From: Mycolicibacterium iranicum
Lineage (GTDB): Bacteria > Actinomycetota > Actinomycetes > Mycobacteriales > Mycobacteriaceae
Direction of reading: 5' to 3'
DNA: 64,000 bases
NCBI RefSeq assembly: GCF_002101705.1
Contig: NZ_LQPC01000047.1
Location: forward strand, 534,341 to 598,340
In this document: positions 10,714-19,313 of the stretch, piece by piece
How the letters are laid out: every line of letters starts with the position of its first letter
Numbering within the stretch: the stretch's first letter is position 1
Notes under the pieces: model-generated
Database searches by the model: none
What the model saw: only the letters and a program-made list of their open reading frames with translations
Told to the model about the DNA's origin: nothing
Made by a program: the position numbers and the translations under genes

Positions 10714-12204
10714 CTAGGACGCGAACGTGTAGTCGTCGATCGGGAACCGGCGACTACGCCACAGGGCTTCGATCGTGCTGGCCGGACGCAGCGGAACATC
10801 GCCGTTCTTGTCGAAGTAATAGCTGTTGGCCAGCCGGCAGCTGTCCTGCCAGAAGATCTGCCGATGCCGCTTGCGCATCATCTCCGCGAAATACCGGTCG
10901 TTGGCTTCCCGGCGCACCTCGACGCGGAGGGCGCCGCGACCCCTGGCCGCTTCCAGGCAACGCACGATGTGGCCGGTCTGGGCTTCGATGAGCGCGAAGT
11001 ATGACGACCCGACATACCCGTAGGGCCCGAACACCGTGAAGAAGTTCGGGAAGCCCGGCACGCTCACGCCTTCGTAGGCCTGCATCCGATTCTCGTCCCA
11101 GAACCGGGCGAGCGAATTCCCGCCCGATCCGATCACCGAAAATGTCGGCACGTTCGCTGTGTCAAGCACTTTGAACCCCGTCGCGAGGATCAGCACATCG
11201 ACGTCGCGCAGGGCGCCGTCATCGGTGGCGACCCCGGAGCCGGTGATCTTGTCGATCGGCTCGGTGACCAGTTCGACGTTGTCGCGATTGAACGTCGACA
11301 GGTAGGTGTTGTGAAACCCGGGCCGCTTGCAGCCGACCGCGTAGCGGGGCGTGAGCTTGTCGCGGACCTCCGGATCTTCGACCTGCTTGCGCAGGTACGC
11401 CTCGCCGAGTGAGCCCATTCGCTTGGCCATCGGGTTGACCGTGAAGTACTGCGCGGCAAGGGTGAATGTCAGCTCGACATAGGCCTGGCTGACGACGCGC
11501 TGCAACGTCTGACCGAACGGCAGCCGCATCATCGTCCTGGCTGCCTTCGACAGCGGCACGTCGAACTTCGGGAAGCACCAGATCGGGGTGCGCTGAAACA
11601 CACTCAGCTGCTTGACAATCGGCGCGATCTCGGGGATCACCTGAACCGCCGATGCGCCGGTGCCGATGATCGCGACGCGTTTACCGGTCAGATCCTGCTC
11701 GTGGTCCCAGCGTGCCGTGTGCATGGTGACGCCGGCGAACGAGTCGACGCCCGGGATGTCGGGCAGATTCGGGACGGTCAGTGCGCCACTGGCATTGACC
11801 AGGAACCGCGCGGTCACCTCGGTGGTGGTGCCGCCAGATTCCAGCGCGATGCGCCAGATCCCTTCGGCGTCATCGAATTCGGCGGTGCGGACCTTCGTCG
11901 AGAATCTGATCCTGGGCCGCAGGCCGTACTTGTCGACGCAGTGCGCCGCATAAGCCTTGAGCTCATGGCCCGGCGCATAGGTGCGCGACCAGGCGGTGCT
12001 CTTCTCGAACGAGAACTGATAGGAGAACGACGGGATGTCCACCGCGATCCCGGGGTAGGTGTTCCAGTACCACGTGCCGCCGGCTTCCTCACCCGCCTCG
12101 ATGACCAGGTAGTCGGGCATCCCTGCACGGTCGAGCTGGATCGCGGTCCCGATCCCCGAGAATCCGGCACCGACGATCACCGTTTCGTGATCAGGCACAG
12201 TCAT
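10714..12204 (-). CDS. Flavin-containing monooxygenase, Baeyer-Villiger type
   Basis: A predicted FAD/NADPH enzyme that inserts oxygen into ketones or related substrates. The 496-residue product starts at ATG 12204 with GGGAGG upstream. The first dinucleotide fold is GAGFSGIG (residues 12-19) and the second is GTGASAVQ. Between them FAGVTMHTARW fits the Baeyer-Villiger fingerprint FxGxxxHxxxW. No signal peptide is seen. The gene next to metK in M. tuberculosis is also such an oxygenase (Rv1393c position, from memory). The substrate cannot be inferred; lipid or steroid-like ketones are only a guess. Confidence 0.9.
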   Translation of the reverse strand: MTVPDHETVIVGAGFSGIGTAIQLDRAGMPDYLVIEAGEEAGGTWYWNTYPGIAVDIPSFSYQFSFEKSTAWSRTYAPGHELKAYAAHCVDKYGLRPRIRFSTKVRTAEFDDAEGIWRIALESGGTTTEVTARFLVNASGALTVPNLPDIPGVDSFAGVTMHTARWDHEQDLTGKRVAIIGTGASAVQVIPEIAPIVKQLSVFQRTPIWCFPKFDVPLSKAARTMMRLPFGQTLQRVVSQAYVELTFTLAAQYFTVNPMAKRMGSLGEAYLRKQVEDPEVRDKLTPRYAVGCKRPGFHNTYLSTFNRDNVELVTEPIDKITGSGVATDDGALRDVDVLILATGFKVLDTANVPTFSVIGSGGNSLARFWDENRMQAYEGVSVPGFPNFFTVFGPYGYVGSSYFALIEAQTGHIVRCLEAARGRGALRVEVRREANDRYFAEMMRKRHRQIFWQDSCRLANSYYFDKNGDVPLRPASTIEALWRSRRFPIDDYTFAS

Positions 12205-12270
12205 GCGACCTCCCCGCGTACGACCATAACGCCACCGGGGCCGGCGTCCGGCGGCTTTGACGTCGCGGAA

Positions 12271-13188
12271 TTACGCCAACGCGGCGCGCAGCGCCTGCAG
12301 GCCGCGTTCGGTGGCTTCGGTCGCGGCTGGCACGATTCCGGCGTAGCCGAGATAGCCGTGGACCAGGGTTTCGGCGAGGTGGAGTTCGACCGGCACCCCG
12401 GCGGCATCCAGCAGTTCGGCGTAGCGGGCGCCGTCGTCGCGCAGTGGGTCGTGCCCCGCGACAGCGATGTAGGCCGGGGGCAGTCCCGCCAGTTCCCCGC
12501 GCGCCGGCACCAGCGTGACGGGCGGGTCCGTCAGGTCCAGGTCGCCGACGTACCAACGGCTGAAGCCCTTGCATGACGCGAGGTCCAGGATCGGCGCGTT
12601 GGCGTTCTCGGCGAAGGACGGCAGCGAGGTGTCGAAGGTCGTCGAGGGATACCACAGCAGCTGGAACCGCAACGGTATCCCGGCGTCGCGGGCCGACTGG
12701 GCGACGACGGCAGCGAGATTTCCGCCCGCGGAATCACCGGCGACCGCAATGCGGCTCGCGTCCACGCCGATCTCCGCCGCGCTCGCCGTCAGCCATTGCG
12801 CGGCTGCCCACACGTCCTCGACCGCAGCGGGGAAGGGGTGTTCCGGGGCGAGCCGGTAGTCGACCGCGATCACGACGGCGTCGGCGCCGGCGGCGTGCAT
12901 GCGCGCCTGGCCGTCGTAGGTGTCGAGGTCCCCGACGGTCCACCCGCCGCCGTGGATGAAGACCACTGCTGGCAGCGTCGGCGCGTCCGATGCAGGACGG
13001 TAGATGCGCACGGCGAGCGGGCCTCCTGGACCGTCGATGAGGCGGTCCTGCGTTTCGACCTCGGGAAGGATCGGGCTGCGCGGAAGTTCGTTGAAACGCT
13101 GCCGGGCCTGCTCGGGGCCGCCGTCCGTCGTGAGCTGGAACGGAACGACCTCAAGGACCTGCTGTAGCACGGGATCAAGGGGGGCCAT
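12271..13188 (-). CDS. lipI: Esterase/lipase of the hormone-sensitive-lipase family (LipI-like)
   Basis: An alpha/beta-hydrolase of 305 residues, probably a carboxylesterase on short acyl esters. The oxyanion-hole motif HGGGW is at about residues 79-83, the nucleophile Ser153 is in GDSAGG, the Asp247 is in GHDPLRDD and the His277 in LVHGYLGY, so the triad is complete. The sequence is close to what I recall of mycobacterial LipI. ATG 13188 is chosen over an in-frame upstream codon because a TACGGT box ends 7 nt before it and there is no ribosome-binding site. It has the same orientation as the monooxygenase, with a 66-nt gap. Confidence 0.92.
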   Translation of the reverse strand: MAPLDPVLQQVLEVVPFQLTTDGGPEQARQRFNELPRSPILPEVETQDRLIDGPGGPLAVRIYRPASDAPTLPAVVFIHGGGWTVGDLDTYDGQARMHAAGADAVVIAVDYRLAPEHPFPAAVEDVWAAAQWLTASAAEIGVDASRIAVAGDSAGGNLAAVVAQSARDAGIPLRFQLLWYPSTTFDTSLPSFAENANAPILDLASCKGFSRWYVGDLDLTDPPVTLVPARGELAGLPPAYIAVAGHDPLRDDGARYAELLDAAGVPVELHLAETLVHGYLGYAGIVPAATEATERGLQALRAALA

Positions 13189-13195
13189 GGCACAC

Positions 13196-13201
13196 ACCGT
13201 A
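13196..13201 (-). promoter_or_regulatory. -10 element for a leaderless lipI transcript
   Basis: TACGGT on the minus strand with 7 nt between it and the ATG at 13188. This matches the mycobacterial TANNNT -10 and would place the transcription start at the start codon. No ribosome-binding site is visible. Confidence 0.5.
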
Positions 13202-13298
13202 CGCACTCCCGCCCTCGCCCCCCAGCCGCCGGACGTAGCCCCCTATGGCGGCGGCGTTTCCTCGACAATCGACGAATCCGAAGGAAGAGAGGATCGTC

Positions 13299-14141
13299 GT
13301 GAGGGCTCCGTCCGGCCATCGGCCCATCTCGCTGGCCCCGTTGACCGTCTTGGAACTCAGCCCTCCAGAACTGGTGGCATGCGCCGCCGAGGCCGGCTAC
13401 GACGCTGTCGGCCTGAGACTGATCCGGGCCACCGAGGACGAGCCGCTGCGCCCGACGATCGGGTCGACACCGATGATCCGCGAAACGCGAAAGCGACTCG
13501 ACGACACCGGGCTGTTCCTTCTCGACATCGAGGTGTTGCGGCTCCGCCCGGACACCAACGTGCGCGATGAGTTTGGTGCGTTCCTGGAGACCGGCGCCTA
13601 TCTGGGCGCCCAGCAGATCCTGGTCACCGGCAACGATCCGGACCACAGGCGTCTCGCTGACAATCTGGCCGAACTCGGGCACTTTGCAGAGGAATTCGGT
13701 ATGACACCGAACCTTGAACCGATGCCGTGGACCGATGTCCGCGATCTCGATGAGGCCGCCGTGATCGTTCGCCGCTGCCACGGTAGCGCCGTCGGCGTGC
13801 TGGTCGACGCGCTCCATTACGACCGTGCGCTGGCCACGCCCGAGGATCTGCGAGCGCTGCCGGCCGAGTGGATGCGGTACGTGCAGATCTGCGACGCGGT
13901 GCTGCCGCGGCCGAAGGCGATCGACGAGTTGCGCCATCAGGGCCGCAACGCCCGGCTCTTTCCCGGCGAGGGCTGCATCGGTCTGGTGGCAATGCTCCAG
14001 GCGCTGCCCACCGTGCCTGCGAGTGTCGAGGCGCCGATCGAGTGGAAGGCCCCGCCTGGGGTGCGGGCCCGTGCCGCCCTGCGGGCCGCCCGCGTCGTCG
14101 TCGCACGGGCCGACGCGGGTCGGCCACAATTGTCTGCGTGA
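13299..14141 (+). CDS. Sugar phosphate isomerase/epimerase-like TIM-barrel protein
   Basis: A 280-residue protein of the xylose-isomerase-like (AP endonuclease 2) fold. Visible pieces include LELSPPELVACAAEAGYDAVGLR at the N-terminus, GAQQILVTGND, the acidic metal-ligand region TPNLEPMPWTDVRDL, GVLVDALHYDRA and VQICDAVLP. These match the usual order of Glu/Asp/His ligands in the family. The GTG at 13299 is preceded by GGAAGAGAGGA. The substrate is unknown; relatives act on inositol derivatives, hydroxypyruvate or sugars. The product lacks a signal peptide. The DNA immediately downstream is degraded. Confidence 0.85.
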   Translation: MRAPSGHRPISLAPLTVLELSPPELVACAAEAGYDAVGLRLIRATEDEPLRPTIGSTPMIRETRKRLDDTGLFLLDIEVLRLRPDTNVRDEFGAFLETGAYLGAQQILVTGNDPDHRRLADNLAELGHFAEEFGMTPNLEPMPWTDVRDLDEAAVIVRRCHGSAVGVLVDALHYDRALATPEDLRALPAEWMRYVQICDAVLPRPKAIDELRHQGRNARLFPGEGCIGLVAMLQALPTVPASVEAPIEWKAPPGVRARAALRAARVVVARADAGRPQLSA

Positions 14142-14686
14142 CGGATGGCCTGACACCGCGCTACTCAGGCCAACTCGGAGGTAACCGCTCGCGTCCTCCG
14201 CTCACGGTAGCGCGGATTCCATGCGTCGCCATCTTTTTGAACGGGGCCGACTCGATGCGCGCTGAGACGTTCTCCGTGGGGCAAACTCGTTGTCTTTTTG
14301 CGGCAAAGGCTAACGACAGAACTAGTTGCTAGAAATGCGCGTATCGTGTCGATCGACGGTGTGCAACTGGCGGTAGGCAGCGACGTGCCAACCTTCAGTA
14401 GGCAGGCCAGAACGGCGCACGTCTATCAAACTAGCGATGCTTGCTATAGGGTCACCGACACGGGATCACAACGGTCTCATGTTCGCGGACATTCATCTGA
14501 GCTACGGCGAGGGTTACCGCGAAGTCGTCAGGCACCCGAGGTCTGCGCGCACACCGTGACCCCAGTCAATAGCAACTGACTAGGAGAGCTGCTGCGTGGC
14601 GGGAATTGTCCGGGGACCCTCGCGGCCCGCGACGCCCGACCGGGCGTTCTTCGCCGCAATTTCAGTAACCGCATTCCGAGCCAGAC
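14142..14686. other. Degraded or non-coding stretch, lower GC
   Basis: No intact gene is recognised. A GTG overlapping the isomerase stop (14138) opens a 64-codon frame ending at 14332, with no recognisable domain. A second frame runs without stops from 14241 to 14579 (VVFLRQRLTTELVARN... SIDGVQLAVGSDVP), vaguely like the N-terminus of an FkbM-type methyltransferase, which I cannot support. A third short frame starts at GTG 14596 behind AGGAGA and ends after 44 codons. A 6-bp hairpin (ACGCCC 14632-14637 with GGGCGT 14642-14647) is followed by TCTT. The base composition is visibly less G+C rich than the flanks, which fits gene decay. Confidence 0.4.
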
Positions 14687-15085
14687 TTGCCGCGATCGGT
14701 GAATCCGGGCGGAGCCCACGCGTCAGATGACGACGACCCTATGACGGGCATTGAGCTCGCTCGCCGAAATGCGCAGGACCGGATGATGCGCCGGACACGT
14801 TTCAGAGCCGCGCGCCAAGTCCCATGGAATCGAGTGGCCGTGTCGTACTTTTCTCATCGGTGCTACTACGAGGGTCGAAGCAAGGCCATCCTCAGCCGGC
14901 TGCGCGGCCGGCGATCCTTGATAGAGATCGAACGCGTCTTCACGACCAGGATGCTGCCTTCCGGTATGAGGCACATCCTCAGGCACCACCTTCGCGCGCC
15001 AGCAGCCGTAGCGGGAGTGCTCGTCACCGCCATCGGTTACCCCGTCAGTCCCGTTCATTCGGGACGAACGCCTTCGAGTCGATAA
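14687..15085 (+). pseudogene. Glycosyltransferase remnant, C-terminal segment only
   Basis: The frame of 132 codons carries, from about codon 45, QVPWNRVAVSYFSHRCYYEG followed by RSKAILSRLRGR, ERVFTTRMLP and a hydrophobic tail (AAVAGVLVTAIGY). That is the C-terminal signature of actinobacterial GT2-family cell-envelope glycosyltransferases, which normally have about 200 more residues with the GT-A catalytic domain in front. No DXD motif or GT-A domain is found upstream in any frame, so the gene is truncated. Its TAA overlaps the ATG of the DUF998 gene (TAATG), preserving the old operon coupling. Confidence 0.65.
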
Positions 15086-15798
15086 TGCTCGGTGCGTCAG
15101 GCTGGCTAGTCAACCCGCGTGTCACTGGGTGGATCTCAATGACGACGCTCTTCTTCTTCACCGCAGAATGGATCGTCTCGGCAACCTGGCGAGGGAACTA
15201 CAGCTACGTCCAGAACCTGTTGGGTCCGCTTGGGGTCGCGTTCTGTGGCCCCCTCGGGAACTGGCCGTGCAGTCGGCTTTACCCGTTGTTCAACGTAAGC
15301 CTGCTGGCAACAGGGTTCGCCGTCACCGTCGTCGCAGCGAGCTTTCTCGTGCAGCGGGTCACCGATCGCGGCCACGCGATCCTGCTGATGGCTGCAGGCA
15401 TCGGCATGTACTTCTCCGGCTTGTTTACAAACGACGTGGACCCTTCCATTAACATGACCGCGATCCTGACGTTCATGTCGCTCGGGTCTGTGAGCGTGCT
15501 GTTTGTCGCGATGGGGTCGAACACCAAGATGACCCTGGAGCGACGCGGCGTAGCCGTGACCGCCGGCAGCGTTAGCATCCTGGGCTTCCTGGCGTTCGTG
15601 GGCGGAACGAACCTGTTTGGACCTGGAGGCGCGCAGCGCACGGCCGTGTACGGCATCTTGGTTGCTGTGACTGCGCTCGGTACAGCCCAGATGCGGCACC
15701 GGCCGCCCGCAGGGAGACATGCAGCCACGGGGGAACGTGCAGGAGCGGCGCGACGACGCACCGTCGATGACAGATCCGGCTGCGGCCCGGCGCGCTGA
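15085..15798 (+). CDS. DUF998-type integral membrane protein
   Basis: A 237-residue protein with about six hydrophobic segments (for example TTLFFFTAEWIVSATW, LLATGFAVTVVAASFLV, HAILLMAAGIGMYFSGLF, SVSVLFVAMGS, GSVSILGFLAFVGG, AVYGILVAVTALGTA). The EWIVS start and the six-helix layout fit the DUF998 family, of unknown function. The ATG overlaps the stop of the upstream glycosyltransferase remnant. The C-terminal 30 residues are hydrophilic and Arg-rich. The context suggests a former envelope-glycan operon; no catalytic residues can be named. Confidence 0.7.
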   Translation: MLGASGWLVNPRVTGWISMTTLFFFTAEWIVSATWRGNYSYVQNLLGPLGVAFCGPLGNWPCSRLYPLFNVSLLATGFAVTVVAASFLVQRVTDRGHAILLMAAGIGMYFSGLFTNDVDPSINMTAILTFMSLGSVSVLFVAMGSNTKMTLERRGVAVTAGSVSILGFLAFVGGTNLFGPGGAQRTAVYGILVAVTALGTAQMRHRPPAGRHAATGERAGAARRRTVDDRSGCGPAR

Positions 15799-15919
15799 TT
15801 ATGTGCCACCTCGCTGCCACGTGGTGCGGCGTCCCCTCAGCCGTCGGCGACGCTCAGCTGCGACTGTCCGATGACGCCCAGCCATCGGCGGATCCCAACG
15901 TCGCGCTGTCGGGTCACCG

Positions 15920-18175
15920 ATGACAGCATCGGTCGAACGACACACAGATGTGGCGCCACAGCCGCACACGCATCATCGAGCGTCCTCCTCGGCACGCTCC
16001 GCGCCCCCCGCGCATCGCAAACCGGCGGCACACCGAAAACCTCCGCCGAGACCGCGAATTCCCGTCATGCCCGTCCGAATGGTCGACCTGGCAGCGGTCG
16101 GCGCGGCCGCGGGCGCCGTCGCTCTGATGTCGCTACCGAGCGCCGTTCGCGCCATCGCGCTTGTGGTGTTCATTGCAATCGGGCCGGGTGCCGCGGTGCT
16201 GACCTGGGTACGCATTCCGCGACGGGTCCTACTCTCGACGGTCCCGGTGCTGGGCATGGCGATCGTCACGCTGGTGGCAATCACCGCAATGTGGTCCTAT
16301 CGGTGGAATCCCGTCCTGATCCTCTGGGCACAGATGGTCGGCGTCGGGGGCAGCAGCGTCTACTGGTATTACCAGCACCGCGACAGCATCATGAATGCCG
16401 CCCGCCGCTGGCACTGGCGTCGCGTCGGCCAGCCGCGCTGGATGTCGAAAAGCTTTGTACGCAGCCATCTGTCGCTGGTGTTGAGCGCGCTCGCCGTAGT
16501 CGTCTGGGCGGTGGCCGTTCCTGACCTTCCCGGCACGGATGCCGGCTACTACGGGCTCTTGTTCTCGAAGACCGGGCCGCTGCTGGCCGTGTCCATCGTG
16601 CTGTGCACGTGGGCGCTGCTGATCGCGGTTCGACAGCGGCAGCTGGTGCCCGCTGCGGTGGCGGTGGCGGCGGCGATCGTCGTCGCTCGGGTAACGGTTG
16701 TGGTGGCCACCGAAGTTCCGCTCTACGACTGGACGTACAAGCATCTGGCCGTCGTCGACTACATCATGGTGTACGGACGGATCCAGCCCGACGGCACCGA
16801 CATCTACGCGCAGTGGGCCGCGTTCTTCACGACCTGGGCGTGGTTCTGCGATGTCACCGGCATCACCGCGATGACTGTCGCGCACGTGTTCGCGCCGGCG
16901 ATGCACGTGTTGATGGCGCTGACCGTCTACACCGCCGCCCGCGTCATCGGCCGGTCCCGCCGCACGGCGCTGACGGCGGCGTTCATCGCGGAGATCGTGA
17001 ACTGGGTTGGGCAGGACTATTTCTCGCCACAGGCGTGGACCATCGTGCTGGTGTTCGGCATGTTCGCGCTGCTGCTCGCATCACCCCGCAGCCGGGCGTG
17101 CGGTGTCCTCGCCATCCCTGTGTTCGCAGCGACGGTGCCGACGCATCAGCTCACGCCGTTCTGGGCGATCGGCGCGACGTGTGCGCTGTGCTTGTTCAAA
17201 CGGGCCAAGCCCTGGTGGGTGGCCTTGGTGATGGTGCTGATCGCCGTGTGCTACCTGCTGCTCAACCTGGAGGCGGTGGCGCCGTACGGGCTCTTCTCCG
17301 GTGGGAGTCCGATAGAAAACGCGTCCACCAACGTCGTCGCGTCGGGGTTGCCCGCGAGGGATTTCACCGCGGCGGTGGTGCGCGGGCTGACAGTGGTGGT
17401 GGTGGTCAGCGCCTTCGCGTGCGCCGTGTGGATGTGGCGTCGTAAACGACCGGTTCTGACCCTGGCGATCCTGGCGTTCAGCTCGTTCGGGCTGCTGCTG
17501 GGACAGAGCTACGGTGGCGAAGCGATCTTTCGGGTGTATCTGTACTCGATCCTCGGATGTGCGCTGCTGATAGCCCCTGCGGTGGTGGCGGCGATCGACG
17601 GGGTGAGGGGCCGGGCCCGCCTGCCCGCCCGAACGGCAGCGGTTCTCGGCGTCACCGGTGCGTCGGTGGCGGGGCTGCACGGTTACGTCGCGCTGTGGCC
17701 CATGGTTTTCGAGACCCGACCTCAGATCGACCTGATGGAGACTCTCACAAGGGACGCCGACCTGCGTACCCGCGTCGTCATGGTGCGCCTTGGGGGCATG
17801 CCGACGCGGCTCAACGCCAGCTACGTCGACCTCACCCTGTTCAACTCGTACTTCGACGAACCCCTCGACTATGCCCGGTGGAATCCGTCGGATCCGACGG
17901 TGGCCGAGCGCAAGGCGACATTCCCCGACGAAGACGATCTGATGACACTGGACGCCGAGATCACCGAGGATGCCTCCGTCGTCTACATGGTCTTCAGTGA
18001 GCAATCCAACAAGGCGATCTGGTATTACGGTGACTTCCGGGCCGACGCCGTCGAAGACATCGAGAAGTACCTGAGCCGAAAGCCGCAGTGGACGCTGATC
18101 TATCAGAACGGCGAAACGAAAGTGTGGCGCAGCGTCAACGAGAACCTGGCGCCGCAAGATAGCGGCGGGCCCTAG
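15920..18175 (+). CDS. Large polytopic membrane protein, GT-C-like layout
   Basis: The 751-residue product has a His/Pro/Arg-rich cytoplasmic N-terminus (about 50 residues), then roughly 12-14 hydrophobic helices up to residue 600, then a soluble C-terminal domain of about 150 residues predicted outside the membrane. An acidic motif after an early helix (LPGTDAGYYGLLF) and a second loop (DWTYKHLAVVDYIMVYGRI) resemble the external loops of GT-C polyprenyl-phosphate-sugar transferases, but no family signature is decisive. It neighbours glycosyltransferase and DUF998 genes, so a role in cell-envelope glycan assembly is inferred. ATG 15920 has no clear ribosome-binding site. Confidence 0.7.
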   Translation: MTASVERHTDVAPQPHTHHRASSSARSAPPAHRKPAAHRKPPPRPRIPVMPVRMVDLAAVGAAAGAVALMSLPSAVRAIALVVFIAIGPGAAVLTWVRIPRRVLLSTVPVLGMAIVTLVAITAMWSYRWNPVLILWAQMVGVGGSSVYWYYQHRDSIMNAARRWHWRRVGQPRWMSKSFVRSHLSLVLSALAVVVWAVAVPDLPGTDAGYYGLLFSKTGPLLAVSIVLCTWALLIAVRQRQLVPAAVAVAAAIVVARVTVVVATEVPLYDWTYKHLAVVDYIMVYGRIQPDGTDIYAQWAAFFTTWAWFCDVTGITAMTVAHVFAPAMHVLMALTVYTAARVIGRSRRTALTAAFIAEIVNWVGQDYFSPQAWTIVLVFGMFALLLASPRSRACGVLAIPVFAATVPTHQLTPFWAIGATCALCLFKRAKPWWVALVMVLIAVCYLLLNLEAVAPYGLFSGGSPIENASTNVVASGLPARDFTAAVVRGLTVVVVVSAFACAVWMWRRKRPVLTLAILAFSSFGLLLGQSYGGEAIFRVYLYSILGCALLIAPAVVAAIDGVRGRARLPARTAAVLGVTGASVAGLHGYVALWPMVFETRPQIDLMETLTRDADLRTRVVMVRLGGMPTRLNASYVDLTLFNSYFDEPLDYARWNPSDPTVAERKATFPDEDDLMTLDAEITEDASVVYMVFSEQSNKAIWYYGDFRADAVEDIEKYLSRKPQWTLIYQNGETKVWRSVNENLAPQDSGGP

Positions 18176-18551
18176 CGAAGCAGCAGAGACGCCTGTTCGG
18201 CGACTGAATCCAGTGCGGCGCCCACCTTTTCGGTGTCGAACAAGGTGTCATGGAATTCGGCGATATATCTCCGAGGCCGCGGCTGAAGCCAGGAGGACGG
18301 GTCGTGGTGGCGAACACCTCACCGATCAGCCCGGGCGTGTGCTGCCAACGGGTGCTGGTGGTGGACGGCTGCAGACCGATCCGTGCCTCGGGGCCCGCTG
18401 CTGTCATTGCCGCGAAGCGGGCGGTGAGCACGTCGAGCGGCGGGACGTCCACAGGGCCGAGAACGACCGCCGATCGCCGGTAGCTGTGCTGCACATCGAG
18501 TGTCGCGACCCGAACGGTGCCCGATTGCGGGCTCCGTCCAGATGTCGGCAT
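18172..18551 (-). pseudogene. Frameshifted gene fragment, family not identified
   Basis: Reading the minus strand from ATG 18551 gives coherent protein-like sequence (VRVATLDVQHSY, SAVVLGPVDVPPLDVLTARF, AAGPEARIGLQPS). Past about 18300 that frame degenerates, while the neighbouring frame becomes coherent (SSWLQPRPRRYIAEFHDTLF, EKVGAALDSVAEQASLLLR, then stop at 18172). The simplest reading is one ancestral gene with a frameshift near 18300. The N-terminal part recalls condensation/acyltransferase-like lipid proteins of mycobacteria, but I cannot name the family. It converges on, and touches, the 3' end of the 751-residue membrane protein gene. Confidence 0.5.
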
Positions 18552-18601
18552 TGTTCGTGAACCTATCAGAGCAGCCCCCCAGCCAGATCTGATGAATTTA
18601 G

Positions 18602-18607
18602 TAAGTT
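18602..18607 (+). promoter_or_regulatory. -10 element for a leaderless YhhN gene
   Basis: TAAGTT ends 7 nt before the ATG at 18615 and no ribosome-binding site is present, which fits a leaderless transcript. Confidence 0.45.
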
Positions 18608-18614
18608 GCTCCCC

Positions 18615-19313
18615 ATGACACGCACGCTGTGGGTGGCCGCGGCGATCCTTGCGGCCGGCTACGGCGCGTTCCTCATCGTAACCGCGACCCGGGTACCCGC
18701 AGGCGCCGAGCTCACCGGACAGTTCGTGCTGCAGCCGGCCGTCAAGGCCACCGCCGCCCTTCTGCTCGCCGGTGCGGCACTCACCCACCACATCGCACGC
18801 GAGCGAATCTGGCTGGTCGCGGCGCTGCTGTTCTCGGCTGCGGGTGACTACCTGCTGGCGATGCCGTGGTGGGAGCCGTCGTTCGTGTTGGGGCTCTCCG
18901 CGTTCCTCATCGCCCATGTGTGTTTCCTGGCTGCCCTGCTGCCGTTGGCCACCCGTTCTCCGGGGCGGCTTGCCGCGGTCGCCACGGTGTTGGCGGCGTG
19001 CGCGGCACTGCTGGTGTGGTTCTGGCCGCGCTTGCTCGAGCAGGGAATGGCGCTACCGGTGACCGTCTACATCGCTGTGTTGGGTGCGATGGTCAGCGTG
19101 GCACTGTTGGCAGACCTGCCGACTCCGTGGACTGCACTCGGGGCGGTGTGCTTCGCTGTGTCGGACGCGATGATCGGCATCAGCAAATTCGTCCTCGGAT
19201 CAGAGGTGCTGGCCGTGCCGATCTGGTGGGCCTACGCGGCTTCGCTGCTGCTGATCACAGCAGGTTTGCTGTTCGGCAGGGCGTCTGTGCCGTCTGCTAC
19301 ACCTGCGCTGTGA
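18615..19313 (+). CDS. YhhN family membrane protein (lysoplasmalogenase-like)
   Basis: A 232-residue protein with about eight hydrophobic helices. The family's conserved acidic motifs are visible: FSAAGDYLL in the third helix region and AVSDAMIGISKF near the C-terminus. Characterised members (TMEM86, bacterial YhhN) hydrolyse the vinyl-ether bond of lysoplasmalogens; the bacterial role is mostly inferred. The ATG at 18615 is preferred over a TTG 9 nt earlier because of the TAAGTT box. Its stop overlaps the GTG of priA, as in other mycobacteria. Confidence 0.85.
   Translation: MTRTLWVAAAILAAGYGAFLIVTATRVPAGAELTGQFVLQPAVKATAALLLAGAALTHHIARERIWLVAALLFSAAGDYLLAMPWWEPSFVLGLSAFLIAHVCFLAALLPLATRSPGRLAAVATVLAACAALLVWFWPRLLEQGMALPVTVYIAVLGAMVSVALLADLPTPWTALGAVCFAVSDAMIGISKFVLGSEVLAVPIWWAYAASLLLITAGLLFGRASVPSATPAL

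Noticed and set aside
14241..14579. Possible methyltransferase gene (SIDGVQLAVGSDVP frame)
   Set aside because: The resemblance to FkbM N-termini is too weak, there is no start codon with a ribosome-binding site, and the SAM-binding motifs are missing.
14596..14730. 44-codon ORF behind AGGAGA
   Set aside because: It has no recognisable sequence feature and lies in decayed DNA; the apparent ribosome-binding site may be chance.
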